Positions 27,099-36,582 of a stretch of 64,000 bases of DNA are shown here, piece after piece. Each line of letters begins with the position of its first letter. Position 1 is the first letter of the stretch. The stretch comes from T3Sed10-241 sp036796255 (GTDB lineage Bacteria > Bacteroidota > Bacteroidia > Flavobacteriales_D > Cryomorphaceae): NCBI GenBank assembly GCA_036796255.1, contig DAIRDH010000002.1, positions 44,141 through 108,140 of the forward strand. Reading direction: 5' to 3'. The translations under genes and the position numbers were made by a program. A model generated the notes under the pieces. It did not search any database. It saw only the letters and a list, made by a program, of their open reading frames with translations, and was not told the DNA's origin.

Positions 27099-27857
27099 AT
27101 GAAGCTATGGATAAAAAGGACTTTACAGCGCTCCCTCGGTTTTGATCGCTACCTCTTCCTCTTTGCCATTTTCACCATAACAACGCTGCGCTGGAACAAG
27201 CGCGAGCGCGATTTCATCCACTTTCTCAAGATGCTTCCAAAGGAAGGTACCGTGCTCGACATCGGGGCCAATATTGGCATCATGTCGGTATGGTTGGGTC
27301 GCCAACTGCCAGGCGTATCCATTTTGGCCTTCGAGCCCATGCCGCAAAACATCCAAACTTTGAAAAGGGTGCTAAAGCACTACAAAATGGACAATGTCAA
27401 GGTGATTTCAAAAGCACTTGGCAACGAAAGCGGGAAGGTTGAAATGGTGATGCCTGTACTCGATGCAGTACACATGCAAGGCCTTAGCCATGTGGTGCAC
27501 GACAGCATCGAAAGCTTTAATGAAGGCAACTTTGTAAGTGCCAAAATTATTAAGCTTGACGATTGTGAAGACTTGAAATCCAGCCCCCTACCCCTATCTG
27601 CCATCAAGCTGGATGTGGAAAATTTCGAGTATTTTGTGCTGGAGGGTGGTCGCAAAACCATTGAGCGACACAAACCCTTGATCTATACCGAACTTTGGGA
27701 AAATGAAAACCGCGACAAGTGTTTCGCCCTGCTCACGGAACTCGGTTACCGCACCATGGTTCTTTGCGGTCATTCCCTTGTCCAATTTGAGCCTGCCAAG
27801 CACCGCACGCAAAATTTCTTTTTTGTGCCAATTGAGAAGGTATCTGTGGCCCTTTGA
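27099..27857 (+). CDS. FkbM-family methyltransferase
   Basis: 252 residues from ATG 27099 (an upstream ATG at 27066 precedes a -7-like TAATTTCG at 27070-27077 and is less likely). The SAM-binding motif is GTVLDIGANIGIMSVW and the family motif IKLDVENFEYFVLEGG follows. FkbM enzymes O-methylate sugars or other hydroxyls; here a sugar of the nearby glycan is a reasonable target. It diverges from the GT4 gene at 25901. Confidence 0.85.
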   Translation: MKLWIKRTLQRSLGFDRYLFLFAIFTITTLRWNKRERDFIHFLKMLPKEGTVLDIGANIGIMSVWLGRQLPGVSILAFEPMPQNIQTLKRVLKHYKMDNVKVISKALGNESGKVEMVMPVLDAVHMQGLSHVVHDSIESFNEGNFVSAKIIKLDDCEDLKSSPLPLSAIKLDVENFEYFVLEGGRKTIERHKPLIYTELWENENRDKCFALLTELGYRTMVLCGHSLVQFEPAKHRTQNFFFVPIEKVSVAL

Positions 27858-27936
27858 GATTCTTTTTTGAAAACTTTCAGTGGCGTGTGCTGTTTGCCGT
27901 TCAACACTATTGGGCAAAATACCGACCTTTACCCCC

Positions 27937-28122
27937 ATGAGCGAAAACCCGGAAGGCATAGGCCAAAGACGCGAACTGGAACCCGATGATTTCTATCAAA
28001 CCCCTGAGGGTTACATAGTTTTCACGGCCAAATACCTGCTCAAGCGCGGCTATTGTTGCCAAAACGGCTGCAAACATTGTCCATACGGCTTTGACCGCCG
28101 CAAGGGACGATTTGTAAAATAA
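27937..28122 (+). CDS. Small DUF5522 protein with a Cys-rich motif
   Basis: 61 residues from ATG 27937; a longer frame from 27880 adds residues without conserved features. The C-terminal half carries YIVFTAKYLLKRGYCCQNGC followed by KHCPYGF, a conserved Cys cluster seen in DUF5522 and likely to bind a metal. The stop is 8 bases before hutU, so the two are probably co-transcribed. Function unknown. Confidence 0.7.
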   Translation: MSENPEGIGQRRELEPDDFYQTPEGYIVFTAKYLLKRGYCCQNGCKHCPYGFDRRKGRFVK

Positions 28123-28130
28123 ATCTCACC

Positions 28131-30149
28131 ATGTCCACCACCATCAACCATCTCACTGAATTTCAAGCCGCCATCACGGCTGGCATACCTTCAGAACTTC
28201 CACCACCGCGGCCTTACGAACCAGAAGTAAACCACGCACCCAAGCGCAAAGACATTCTGAGCCCCGCCGATAAGAAACTTGCCCTGGCCAATGCGCTGCG
28301 CTATTTCCCGAAAGGGCTGCACAAGGAATTGATTGCAGAATTCAAGCAAGAACTTGAGCAATACGGTCGGATATACATGTACCGTTTCCGCCCCACCTAC
28401 GTAATGCACGCGCGCCCTATTCAGACGTATCCGGCGCGAAGCAAGCAAGCGGCAGCCATCATGTTGATGATTCAAAACAACCTGGATCCTGCTGTGGCAC
28501 AGCACCCACACGAGCTGATCACCTATGGCGGCAATGGCGGGGTGTTTCAAAATTGGGCGCAATACCTGCTTACGATGCAGTACCTCAGCGAGATGAGCGA
28601 AGAGCAAACGCTCGTGATGTACAGCGGCCACCCCATGGGGCTGTTCCCATCGCACAAGGATGCGCCGCGTGTGGTGGTCACCAATGGCATGATGATTCCC
28701 AACTATTCAAAACCTGATGACTGGGAGCGGTTCAACGCCCTCGGTGTGACGCAATACGGACAGATGACGGCAGGCTCGTACATGTACATTGGTCCGCAAG
28801 GAATCGTGCATGGCACCACGATTACTGTGCTCAATGCTGGGCGCAAAATTTCAAAACACGGGGAGGGCCTTGCCGGCAAATTGTTCGTAACCAGCGGCCT
28901 CGGCGGTATGAGCGGCGCGCAACCCAAAGCGGGCAATATAGCCGGCTGCATCACCGTATGCGCTGAAGTGAATCCCAAAGCCACACACACCCGCCATAGC
29001 CAGGGCTGGGTAGATGAAGTTATCGATAACCTATCAACGCTGAGCAATCGTGTAAAGCAGGCCAAGGCCAACAAAGAAGTGGTGAGCATCGCCTACCTTG
29101 GCAATATTGTGGATGTGTGGGAGCGGTTTCTACAGGACGACATCCTGATAGAGCTCGGCTCTGACCAAACTTCCCTGCACAATCCATGGGCAGGCGGCTA
29201 CTATCCCGCGGGCATGGGCTTCGAAGAGGCCAACCGTGTGATGGCTGAATCGCCGGAAGATTTTCGGAAGGCAGTACACGCCTCGCTCAAGCGACAAGCC
29301 GATGCCATCAATGCCCATTCGGCAAGGGGCACTTACTTCTTCGATTACGGCAATGCCTTTCTGCTCGAAGCGAGCCGCGCCGGGGCAGAAATCATGCAGC
29401 CAGACGGCATCCATTTCCGCTATCCATCATACGTGCAAGACATTATGGGCCCCATGTGCTTCGATTACGGGTTTGGGCCTTTCAGGTGGGTATGCGCAAG
29501 CGGCAAGGCCGATGACCTTCGCAAAACGGACGAAATAGCTGCGCGCGTGCTGGAATCACTCGCACAAAATGCCCCGGATGAAATTCGGCAGCAGATGGAA
29601 GACAACATCCACTGGATCAAGAATGCAGAAGAAAACAAGCTGGTGGTTGGTTCGCAAGCGCGCATACTTTACGCAGATGCGGAGGGCCGCATGCGCATTG
29701 CCAAAGCCTTTAACGAAGCCATCACCCTTGGCGAGATTGGCCCCGTAATACTGGGCCGCGACCACCACGATGTAAGTGGTACGGACAGCCCTTACCGGGA
29801 AACGAGCAACATCTACGATGGCTCCTCCTTCACCGCCGATATGGCCGTGCAGAACTTCGTGGGCGACGCCTTTCGCGGTGCCACCTGGGTGAGCTTGCAC
29901 AATGGCGGTGGCGTGGGCTGGGGTGAGGTGGTGAATGGCGGCTTCGGTATGCTGCTCGACGGGAGCTCCAAGTGCGAGCAACGCCTTGAAAGCATGCTGC
30001 ACTGGGATGTGAACAACGGCATTGCAAGGCGGAGCTGGGCGCGAAATGAAGGCGCCATTTTTGCCATCAGGCGCGCCATGGAAGCTGAGCCCCGTCTTAA
30101 AGTGACCTTGCCAAATCTGGTCGACAATGACCTGCTCGAAGGAATTTAA
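28131..30149 (+). CDS. hutU: Urocanate hydratase (urocanase), long form
   Basis: 672 residues, about 110 longer than the Bacillus and Pseudomonas enzymes and close to the animal enzyme in length. Urocanase motifs are clear: YGGNGGVFQNW, MYSGHPMGLFPS, the NAD-binding SGLGGMSGAQPKAG, FDYGFGPFRWVCASG, and the active-site GRDHHDVSGTDSPYRET. It converts urocanate to imidazolone propionate in histidine breakdown, using NAD as an electrophile. The other hut genes are not in the window, so it is separated from the rest of the pathway here. Confidence 0.96.
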   Translation: MSTTINHLTEFQAAITAGIPSELPPPRPYEPEVNHAPKRKDILSPADKKLALANALRYFPKGLHKELIAEFKQELEQYGRIYMYRFRPTYVMHARPIQTYPARSKQAAAIMLMIQNNLDPAVAQHPHELITYGGNGGVFQNWAQYLLTMQYLSEMSEEQTLVMYSGHPMGLFPSHKDAPRVVVTNGMMIPNYSKPDDWERFNALGVTQYGQMTAGSYMYIGPQGIVHGTTITVLNAGRKISKHGEGLAGKLFVTSGLGGMSGAQPKAGNIAGCITVCAEVNPKATHTRHSQGWVDEVIDNLSTLSNRVKQAKANKEVVSIAYLGNIVDVWERFLQDDILIELGSDQTSLHNPWAGGYYPAGMGFEEANRVMAESPEDFRKAVHASLKRQADAINAHSARGTYFFDYGNAFLLEASRAGAEIMQPDGIHFRYPSYVQDIMGPMCFDYGFGPFRWVCASGKADDLRKTDEIAARVLESLAQNAPDEIRQQMEDNIHWIKNAEENKLVVGSQARILYADAEGRMRIAKAFNEAITLGEIGPVILGRDHHDVSGTDSPYRETSNIYDGSSFTADMAVQNFVGDAFRGATWVSLHNGGGVGWGEVVNGGFGMLLDGSSKCEQRLESMLHWDVNNGIARRSWARNEGAIFAIRRAMEAEPRLKVTLPNLVDNDLLEGI

Positions 30150-30308
30150 TCTTTTCGGAGAGTAAAAGGGATGAATGCATTAAAGACTACCAGAGCAGCC
30201 GCTTTGCTGCAATTCCTGAAGCTCAACCAGAACGAACTTACCTTTCTTTGACTGCATCCTTCAAGTAAAAATCTTTCGCAGTATATTTCGGGCGAAAAAA
30301 CCAATCTT

Positions 30309-32321
30309 TTGATTGCCCGACTGCTGAATACGGTATTCTTGATCCTGCCTGCACTATTGATGGCAGTATCAAATCTTTTTGCCCAGGAGGCTGACTCCAT
30401 CAAAGTTTTTCAAGACATTGAAATTGCTGAAAGTGATTCAGCCAGGCAGCGGGCTTACAACCGGGCCGCAACTTACTTCCTGTACAAAGACATAGACCGC
30501 GCCATGGCCTTGGTGCGCGAAGGCGAATCCATCGGGCAGCCGAATGATTTAATGTTTGGCCGCGCTGAGTTGCGCAATACCCGTGGCATGATTCATGACC
30601 TTAGCGGAAATTCGGCTGAGGCACTTGCCGATATACAGCAAGCCCTGGAATGGAGCGAGCAACATCATTTTGCCACGATACAAGGTATGGTTCACAACAA
30701 CCTTGGCTTGTTTTTCTGGAAGGAAGGGAATTATGAGCAGGCATTGGTGCATTTTGACAAGGCCATGCACCTCAATACGGCTTCGAGCAATCCAAATTTG
30801 GAGACAAAAGCCATACACCTCAACAACATCGGCCTGATACATCAGGAATTGGAGCGCTACAACAAAGCCCTTGATTTTCACAAGGAGGCACTCGAAATCA
30901 GGCGTTCGCTGGGGCTAAAGGGTGAAGAGGCCATCTCATTGGCCAATATGGGCTTGTGCTACCGCGGCACTGGCAACCTTGAATGGGCCGAAGAGGCTTT
31001 CTTAAAAGCCATCGCCCTGGCCGACAGCTTGGGAAACACGCATCTCTACCTTGCTTTTCACAGCAATCTGGGCAATGTGTATTACATGCAAGGTAAATTT
31101 CATCAGGCCACGGAGGCCTACTTGCTTTCGCTGGGCAATGAGGAAAGAATAGCACAAAATCCAAAAAATTCATTTCACGCATACAGCAACCTCACCGCGG
31201 TGATGAATGCACTCGAAAATCCCTCAAGGGCAAAGGTATATGGACAAGAAGCGCTCAACATACTCGAAGCGCATCCGGGCTTTTTTGCCTTTGCATCGCC
31301 TGTGCTGAGAAGTATGGCACAAACGCACTTTATGCTGGGGGATGTTGATGGCGGCAATGGTTACCTGGATCGATATGTAGCAAGTATGGACAGCATCTTC
31401 ACGCGGAACCATGCCAACTCGCTGGCCAATATGGAGGTGAAGTATGAAACAGCCCAAAAAGAGCACGATCTCAACATTCAAGCCTTGCAACTAACCGAGC
31501 AAGAGGCGAAAATACAGCGCAACCTGATCATTACCATTGCACTTGGATTGATTGCAGTGCTTTCGGTACTGCTGCTGCTGGCATTGATCAACCGCAACAA
31601 GCGCAAGGCACAACTCGCTGACCGCGAGCGGGATTTATTGCTTAAGGAAGCCGAATTGCAAGCGGGCATTCGCATGCAGGAGGAAGAAAGAAAACGCTTC
31701 GCGCGTGACCTGCACGATGGCATGGGGCAATTGATCTCAACGCTCAAGCTCACCGTGGCCCGACTTAAAGCACAGCACGGTGACCCTTACGCTGATAAAA
31801 TCGTGAAGGAGAGCGATGGTTTGCTCGAAGAGATGCATACGGAGATACGCAACATCGCTTTCAACCTGATGCCATCCACGCTGATCGAAGCTGGCTTGGG
31901 CGCAGGCATTAGCGAATTTGCCGAAAGGCTCAACCATACGCAGGGCATAGTGGTAGATACCGATCTGCACCTGGGTATTGCGCTTGGTGAGAAAGAAGAA
32001 ATTGCGCTGTACCGCATTGTTCAGGAATGGGTAAACAATGTGATCAAGTATGCTGGAGCGAGTCATGTTCTCATACAGGTGATTGCCGATGCCAGGGAGT
32101 TAAGCATCGTCATTGAAGACGATGGGCGAGGTTTTGACACGACCAAGCTTAGCAGCGGGAAAGGCAATGGTTGGCGCAACATATTGCTACGCTGCAAGGG
32201 CATCAATGCCAGCATTGATGTAGACAGTGTAGAAGGCCGGCCCGGAACCACATTTGTATTGGAAATGCCGCTGAAGCCGCAAATAGTTCCCGAAGCTGAA
32301 AAGGAGGCAAGCAGGGCATAA
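30309..32321 (+). CDS. TPR-containing sensor histidine kinase (HisKA_3 type)
   Basis: 670 residues with a TTG start and a signal peptide (residues 1-25, ending SNLFAQ). Tetratricopeptide repeats fill about 40-370. One membrane helix lies near 400-425 (ITIALGLIAVLSVLLLLALI). A coiled segment leads to the dimerisation and phosphorylation motif FARDLHDGMGQLISTL and an HATPase domain (EWVNNVIKYA, IEDDGRGFD, GNGWRNI). The TPR part is periplasmic and likely senses a protein or peptide. The partner response regulator follows with a 1-base gap. The start is supported by the signal peptide; a near -7 element (TATATTTC, about 30280) lies upstream. Confidence 0.9.
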   Translation: MIARLLNTVFLILPALLMAVSNLFAQEADSIKVFQDIEIAESDSARQRAYNRAATYFLYKDIDRAMALVREGESIGQPNDLMFGRAELRNTRGMIHDLSGNSAEALADIQQALEWSEQHHFATIQGMVHNNLGLFFWKEGNYEQALVHFDKAMHLNTASSNPNLETKAIHLNNIGLIHQELERYNKALDFHKEALEIRRSLGLKGEEAISLANMGLCYRGTGNLEWAEEAFLKAIALADSLGNTHLYLAFHSNLGNVYYMQGKFHQATEAYLLSLGNEERIAQNPKNSFHAYSNLTAVMNALENPSRAKVYGQEALNILEAHPGFFAFASPVLRSMAQTHFMLGDVDGGNGYLDRYVASMDSIFTRNHANSLANMEVKYETAQKEHDLNIQALQLTEQEAKIQRNLIITIALGLIAVLSVLLLLALINRNKRKAQLADRERDLLLKEAELQAGIRMQEEERKRFARDLHDGMGQLISTLKLTVARLKAQHGDPYADKIVKESDGLLEEMHTEIRNIAFNLMPSTLIEAGLGAGISEFAERLNHTQGIVVDTDLHLGIALGEKEEIALYRIVQEWVNNVIKYAGASHVLIQVIADARELSIVIEDDGRGFDTTKLSSGKGNGWRNILLRCKGINASIDVDSVEGRPGTTFVLEMPLKPQIVPEAEKEASRA

Positions 32322-32322
32322 A

Positions 32323-32973
32323 ATGAGCCGTTCACCAATGCAAGAAGAAAAGAAAATCAGGACCTATCTCGCAGACGACCATACCATGATGCTGCATGGT
32401 ATCAAAACCATACTGGCTGCTGACCCAAAAATTGAACTGGTAGGGTTCTCCTCAAACGCCTTGCAAGCCCTAAGAGAAATTTCGGAGATCAAACCGGAGC
32501 TCCTCATTACAGATTACCACATGCCCGAAATGAGCGGCCTTGAATTGATTCGAACCCTTCGAAATGAGTTGCCCGACCTTAAGATTATCGTGCTCAGTAT
32601 GCACGAAGAGGCCGGAGTTATCAAGTCTCTCTTGCGCGAAGGTGTGAAAGGATATGTACTCAAAACCGATACCCACGATGACTTGCTGGAAGCGGTAAGG
32701 GCGGTGGCGGTGGGCAATGTTTACCTGAGCAACAAGGTAAACAGCAAGCTGCTTGAAATACTCAACAGTGAAACGGACAAGCCATTGCTCTCCCCAAGGG
32801 AGCACGAAATACTGCGGCTCATCGCCGAAGAATTCTCCAATAAAGAAATTGCCGAGCGGCTTTATATCTCTGAACGCACCGTAGAGACCCACCGCAAGAA
32901 TATTTTCAGAAAGACCAAAACCCAAAGCATCGTGGGGCTGATGAAATTTGCCTACGGGGAGGGTTTGATTTGA
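32323..32973 (+). CDS. LuxR/NarL-type response regulator
   Basis: 216 residues. The receiver domain (about 11-125) has the acidic pair in YLADDH, the phosphate-accepting Asp in LLITDYHMPEMSG, and the conserved Lys in YVLKTD. The LuxR-type helix-turn-helix (about 150-212) has LSPREHEILRLIAEEFSNKE and RTVETHRKNIFRK. It is the partner of the TPR histidine kinase one base upstream. Target genes are not evident from the sequence. A strong terminator follows. Confidence 0.95.
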   Translation: MSRSPMQEEKKIRTYLADDHTMMLHGIKTILAADPKIELVGFSSNALQALREISEIKPELLITDYHMPEMSGLELIRTLRNELPDLKIIVLSMHEEAGVIKSLLREGVKGYVLKTDTHDDLLEAVRAVAVGNVYLSNKVNSKLLEILNSETDKPLLSPREHEILRLIAEEFSNKEIAERLYISERTVETHRKNIFRKTKTQSIVGLMKFAYGEGLI

Positions 32974-32988
32974 AATGAGTTAAAACAC

Positions 32989-33025
32989 AAAAAAGGGAAC
33001 GAGGCTTGGTCCGTTCCCTTTTTTT
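32989..33025. terminator. Bidirectional intrinsic terminator
   Basis: A stem pairs 32995-33001 with 33012-33018 and continues as A6/T6 (32989-32994 with 33019-33024). Both strands carry a T tract after the stem, so it can end the response-regulator operon and the converging gene at 33064. Confidence 0.82.
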
Positions 33026-33063
33026 GTTTGTGGTTGTTTACTGTCGCAAGATTTGAATGGTGT

Positions 33064-34104
33064 TTATTTTCCGATCAAATCAATAAAGTTTTTGATGCTT
33101 GCGTCGAGGACTTCGTGACTTACACTTGATGCAAATCCAACATAGGCGCTGTGGTCACATTCTGCAAAATGCGTAGCATCTGCTTTTACATTGCCTGTGG
33201 TCATGACCACTTGGGGATAAGCTGCATTCTCAAAAGATTCGCGGGCGGCTACCGTCATTTCCCTGAACTTTTTGTCTTTAAAAACCTCTGTATTGGGATA
33301 CACATTTTTCTTGAGACCAGTGGCTGACACGAAGGTTGGAGCGCTTATTTTCCAGGATGCCTGAATCTTTACGCCTGAGGGATAGAATTGAGGAACTACA
33401 GATTTCAGATCAGCGGCCTGACTGGCCAGGTGATAGTCTACTTTTCCTTTTACTGCTGATACGTTGAGCAAATTGGATTCTGTGCGGTCAAGCTCAATAA
33501 ATGGGAATACGAAGTTCACATCGGCCACAAAGGCATCACCCAGCTCTTTTGAAAGTTTACCAGTGCCATCTGTAAATGTCGTTTTTTCCTTGCCCTTATT
33601 CGTTTCACGCTTCACGAAGTACTCGAAGCCTGCGGGGGTCACCATCACGTGGCCATCGAGCTGTGCCAATGATGGCTCACCACCAGTTTTTCGGGTATAG
33701 TTTGCTAAAAACTCTGTTTTGCCTGCTTCGTCGGCGGATATGATTTCAAATCCCTGAGCGGTGAGGTCCTGAACAAATTTTGCGTAGGCATCATCCACAA
33801 TCTTTTGAAAATCGGGCACATCTACCCCTTTGATCTGCACACCCATACGGGTTTTTGTCGCCGATACAAACGTGGTTTCATTGCCCCTTGTACTCTTGCT
33901 GCCTGCGGTGCTGGCTGTGGCTTCTTCGAAAACTTCAAAGAGCATTTTAAAGCTTTTGATGTAAATGCGTTTAGGAGATTTGGCCCCTTGGTTGCCCCGG
34001 TTAAATTTTTCAATACTGTAACTCTTTTCAGGTACCAGTTGGGCTGAAGCATTGCTTGCCACAAACAGGAACAAAAGAAATGGGATGAAAGCAATTTTAG
34101 TCAT
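33064..34104 (-). CDS. Exported protein of unknown function
   Basis: 346 residues with a signal peptide (residues 1-21, ending SNASAQ). I recognise no domain. The mature part has alternating predicted strands and helices, with few Cys (one, in AECDHSAYVGF) and many Lys, and the phrase AYPQVVMTTGNVKADATHF near the end. It looks like a soluble periplasmic or secreted protein of the kind found only in Bacteroidota. The ATG at 34104 is directly preceded by an 8-bp inverted repeat (34106-34132) that would form a hairpin in the leader. Confidence 0.65.
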   Translation of the reverse strand: MTKIAFIPFLLFLFVASNASAQLVPEKSYSIEKFNRGNQGAKSPKRIYIKSFKMLFEVFEEATASTAGSKSTRGNETTFVSATKTRMGVQIKGVDVPDFQKIVDDAYAKFVQDLTAQGFEIISADEAGKTEFLANYTRKTGGEPSLAQLDGHVMVTPAGFEYFVKRETNKGKEKTTFTDGTGKLSKELGDAFVADVNFVFPFIELDRTESNLLNVSAVKGKVDYHLASQAADLKSVVPQFYPSGVKIQASWKISAPTFVSATGLKKNVYPNTEVFKDKKFREMTVAARESFENAAYPQVVMTTGNVKADATHFAECDHSAYVGFASSVSHEVLDASIKNFIDLIGK

Positions 34105-34105
34105 T

Positions 34106-34132
34106 GTGCTGTATATTGGTTTTTTACAGCAC
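34106..34132 (-). promoter_or_regulatory. Hairpin or operator immediately before the start codon
   Basis: GTGCTGTA (34106-34113) and TACAGCAC (34125-34132) are perfect inverted repeats separated by 11 bases, ending two bases before the ATG. A weak -7 element (TAATTTAG, 34139-34132) touches its upstream arm. It could be a leader hairpin that controls translation or a regulator site. Confidence 0.45.
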
Positions 34133-34240
34133 TAAATTACGCTGGGGTTTCGCTCTGTGAAATACCGTGAATTACGCAATTTGCACTACGTGCCAGCACG
34201 GATGTCTCAAGGCTTAAGAATGAAAAGTTGCCAGATAGGC

Positions 34241-35407
34241 CTAATCGCTTTTTCCCTTTTTGTAGGTCACGCGCTCGATGGCTTCAAGGGTGGCAGTGGC
34301 AATGGTACTCCATTGAAATCCTTCACGTACGCGGGTCAGGGAGGTCTCACGCAAAGCTTGCAATTCTGAATCACTCATGGCGATCATTTCCTTGAGTGCT
34401 GCCTTCAGGGTGCCGTGTTTCATCGGAGGTATAAGCCTTCCGTTGTGGTGGTCGACCAGCATGGATACGGCGCCTACATTCGTAGCAATCACAGCCAGTC
34501 CACGCGACATGGCTTCGAGAATCACATTGGGCATGCCCTCGGAGTGACTCGGGGCCACAAGCACATGGCATCGGTCGATCAATTCCATCAACATATTGCT
34601 ATCCTTTACCTCCCCGTGGTATCGGCAATTGATGTTTCGCATCTTCTTATGCTCAGGGATGGGTCCGATCCAGTGAAATTCGATATTGCTTTTGGCAATG
34701 AGCTGACCGCAACGCAGTAAGTCATCAATACCTTTGCGGCGTTCGTTCCGACCGATAAAGAGGAAACGCCTTGGCCCATTTTGCGGAAGCGGCGCATCCA
34801 CAATCCACCTGTCGTCAATTCCTGAAGGTATCTCAACGATGCGCTCGCGCTCCACGCCCATTTGCTCGATGATTTCGGAAATCTGCCCGCCATAGGAAAA
34901 AACAACATTTGCATTTCTGTTGAGAAATACTACCGGTGGCCTGAGCATAAATTGAATGACCTTACCGCGAATGTCATCCGTTTTCTGAAACATCTCATAC
35001 CCGTGAAATTTCACCCCTACCGGAGCCATGTGCTCACCTTTCTGCTTGTGCTCGAGCAGGCACCATGCGGTGTAGCCTTTGGTGTAAATAAAATCAAAAC
35101 GCACCCAATCATCCTTTAAGGCTTCATAGAGCATGCAGGAATAGCGGTAGCTTTCGCGAAGGTAGTGACCTGGAATTTTACCAACTTTAGGAAAATGAAA
35201 ACCCAGTACCCGCAGCTTTTGTGATGGTGCATCCAGCGCTTCTGCTACTTCCTCAGCGCTGGGAATCGCCTCGCCATCAGGCACGCAATGCACAAGGGTA
35301 AGCTCCACCCCCAGCTTTAGGAAGGCGCGTGCCAAGTGGTAGGAATGGCGCTGCATGCCTCCTGTCACATAAGGGCTTATGCCGTCTGTAAGTAGCGCTA
35401 TACGCAT
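34241..35407 (-). CDS. Glycosyltransferase family 4
   Basis: 388 residues from ATG 35407, which overlaps the end of the upstream gene by 10 bases; the longer frame is not needed. N-terminal loop GISPYVTGGMQRHSYHLARA, middle GRNERRKGIDDLL and donor-site motif SHSEGMPNVILEAMSRG are clear GT4 features. Last gene of the 11-gene glycan operon. It adds a sugar of unknown type to the glycan in the cytoplasm. Confidence 0.88.
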   Translation of the reverse strand: MRIALLTDGISPYVTGGMQRHSYHLARAFLKLGVELTLVHCVPDGEAIPSAEEVAEALDAPSQKLRVLGFHFPKVGKIPGHYLRESYRYSCMLYEALKDDWVRFDFIYTKGYTAWCLLEHKQKGEHMAPVGVKFHGYEMFQKTDDIRGKVIQFMLRPPVVFLNRNANVVFSYGGQISEIIEQMGVERERIVEIPSGIDDRWIVDAPLPQNGPRRFLFIGRNERRKGIDDLLRCGQLIAKSNIEFHWIGPIPEHKKMRNINCRYHGEVKDSNMLMELIDRCHVLVAPSHSEGMPNVILEAMSRGLAVIATNVGAVSMLVDHHNGRLIPPMKHGTLKAALKEMIAMSDSELQALRETSLTRVREGFQWSTIATATLEAIERVTYKKGKSD

Positions 35408-36582
35408 AGTTTTAGTACTTTTTTGGCAGCATTGTCCCAGGTATGCACAGTGAGCACCTTCTTGTGCCACGCATCTGCGAGGCGCATACGCATAGATTCA
35501 TCACTCATCAGCAGTTGCATTGCATCGCGCAGGGCTTCAGCATTGGGGGCAACGAGTATTCCATTGGTAGAGTCCATCACATCCCTTACAGGTTCTACAT
35601 CTGGGGCTATCACTGCTTTTTTGAGCAGTCCATATTCAAATATTTTCACAGGCGATCCATACCAGTTGCTACGTGCCATGCAGCAGATGTGCATGAGTTC
35701 GATGTACAGGTACACATCGCGGTGGGGTACACTTTCTGTAAATACCACATCGCCCATCACGCCCAGCTTACGTGCGAGCGCTCTCAATTCCGTGAGGGAG
35801 GAACCGTCGCCAACAATGAGCAACTTGCTCCGCGGCGATTTTGGCAATGCAGCAAATGCTTCAATTAATAAATCCACACCGTGGTATGGGAAAATAGAAC
35901 CTACAAAGCCAAACACCAATGCATCGCCCAGCCCCAACTCGCGCCTCAGTTCAGCCGATCGCTCACCGCTGTGCTTCACGTCGAGGGGATTTACTGCATT
36001 GGCGATCACAATTGTTTTGGCTGCAGTCTCGGCGGCTATGGCTGCAAATCGGGTGGCCAATGCCGAGCTCACGGTGACAATATGGTCACTCTGGATGAGC
36101 ATTTGCCTGAAGTTGGTCTCTGCTGCTCCCATCAGCAAGCTCGCTCCTGAAAAGTATTCGCGCTCTTCAGGATATGGTGCATTGACCTCAGCGATATACT
36201 TGATACCCATGCGCTGGCATACGCGCACACCGGAGTTCTGCATGTAAGCCACACGCTCATATACCACATCCGGGGCAAACTCTTTGATCGCTTCACGCAG
36301 CCGTTTTTCCATACTGCGGTCCCAGCGCATCAGGTTCAGGTCTTTCAGACTTTCCCAAATGATTTTTGGAATCAATGCACGAAAATCGCGGATGCGTTCT
36401 TGCTTCTTATTGGCCTTAAGGTCCGCCACTTCCGCACTTTCCTTTAAGTCGCCCGCGATCAAGGTTTTCACTTCTACGCCATTTTTGCGAAAAGCGGCAA
36501 CCATCTCCCGCATATGGGTACCGTAGCCCGTGGGTGCCTCTATACCTAGATGAGGATGTGGCGAGTAGTAGAGCAGTTTCAT
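35398..36582 (-). CDS. Glycosyltransferase family 4
   Basis: 394 residues from ATG 36582, whose A is the last base of the wecB stop (TGATG); a GTG three bases earlier is less likely. GT4 features are LLYYSPHPHLGIEAPTGYGT, FVGSIFPYHGVDLLIEAFA and KIFEYGLLKKAVIAPDVEP (a Phe-Glu-Tyr version of the donor site). Tightly coupled with wecB upstream and another GT4 downstream. Confidence 0.87.
   Translation of the reverse strand: MKLLYYSPHPHLGIEAPTGYGTHMREMVAAFRKNGVEVKTLIAGDLKESAEVADLKANKKQERIRDFRALIPKIIWESLKDLNLMRWDRSMEKRLREAIKEFAPDVVYERVAYMQNSGVRVCQRMGIKYIAEVNAPYPEEREYFSGASLLMGAAETNFRQMLIQSDHIVTVSSALATRFAAIAAETAAKTIVIANAVNPLDVKHSGERSAELRRELGLGDALVFGFVGSIFPYHGVDLLIEAFAALPKSPRSKLLIVGDGSSLTELRALARKLGVMGDVVFTESVPHRDVYLYIELMHICCMARSNWYGSPVKIFEYGLLKKAVIAPDVEPVRDVMDSTNGILVAPNAEALRDAMQLLMSDESMRMRLADAWHKKVLTVHTWDNAAKKVLKLCV

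Noticed and set aside
30171..30251. A 26-codon frame between hutU and the histidine kinase gene
   Set aside because: Too short, without promoter or conserved features that I can see. A leader peptide cannot be excluded.
35423..36247. A 274-residue plus-strand frame
   Set aside because: Opposite a well-supported GT4 gene; Ser-rich composition of an antisense frame.
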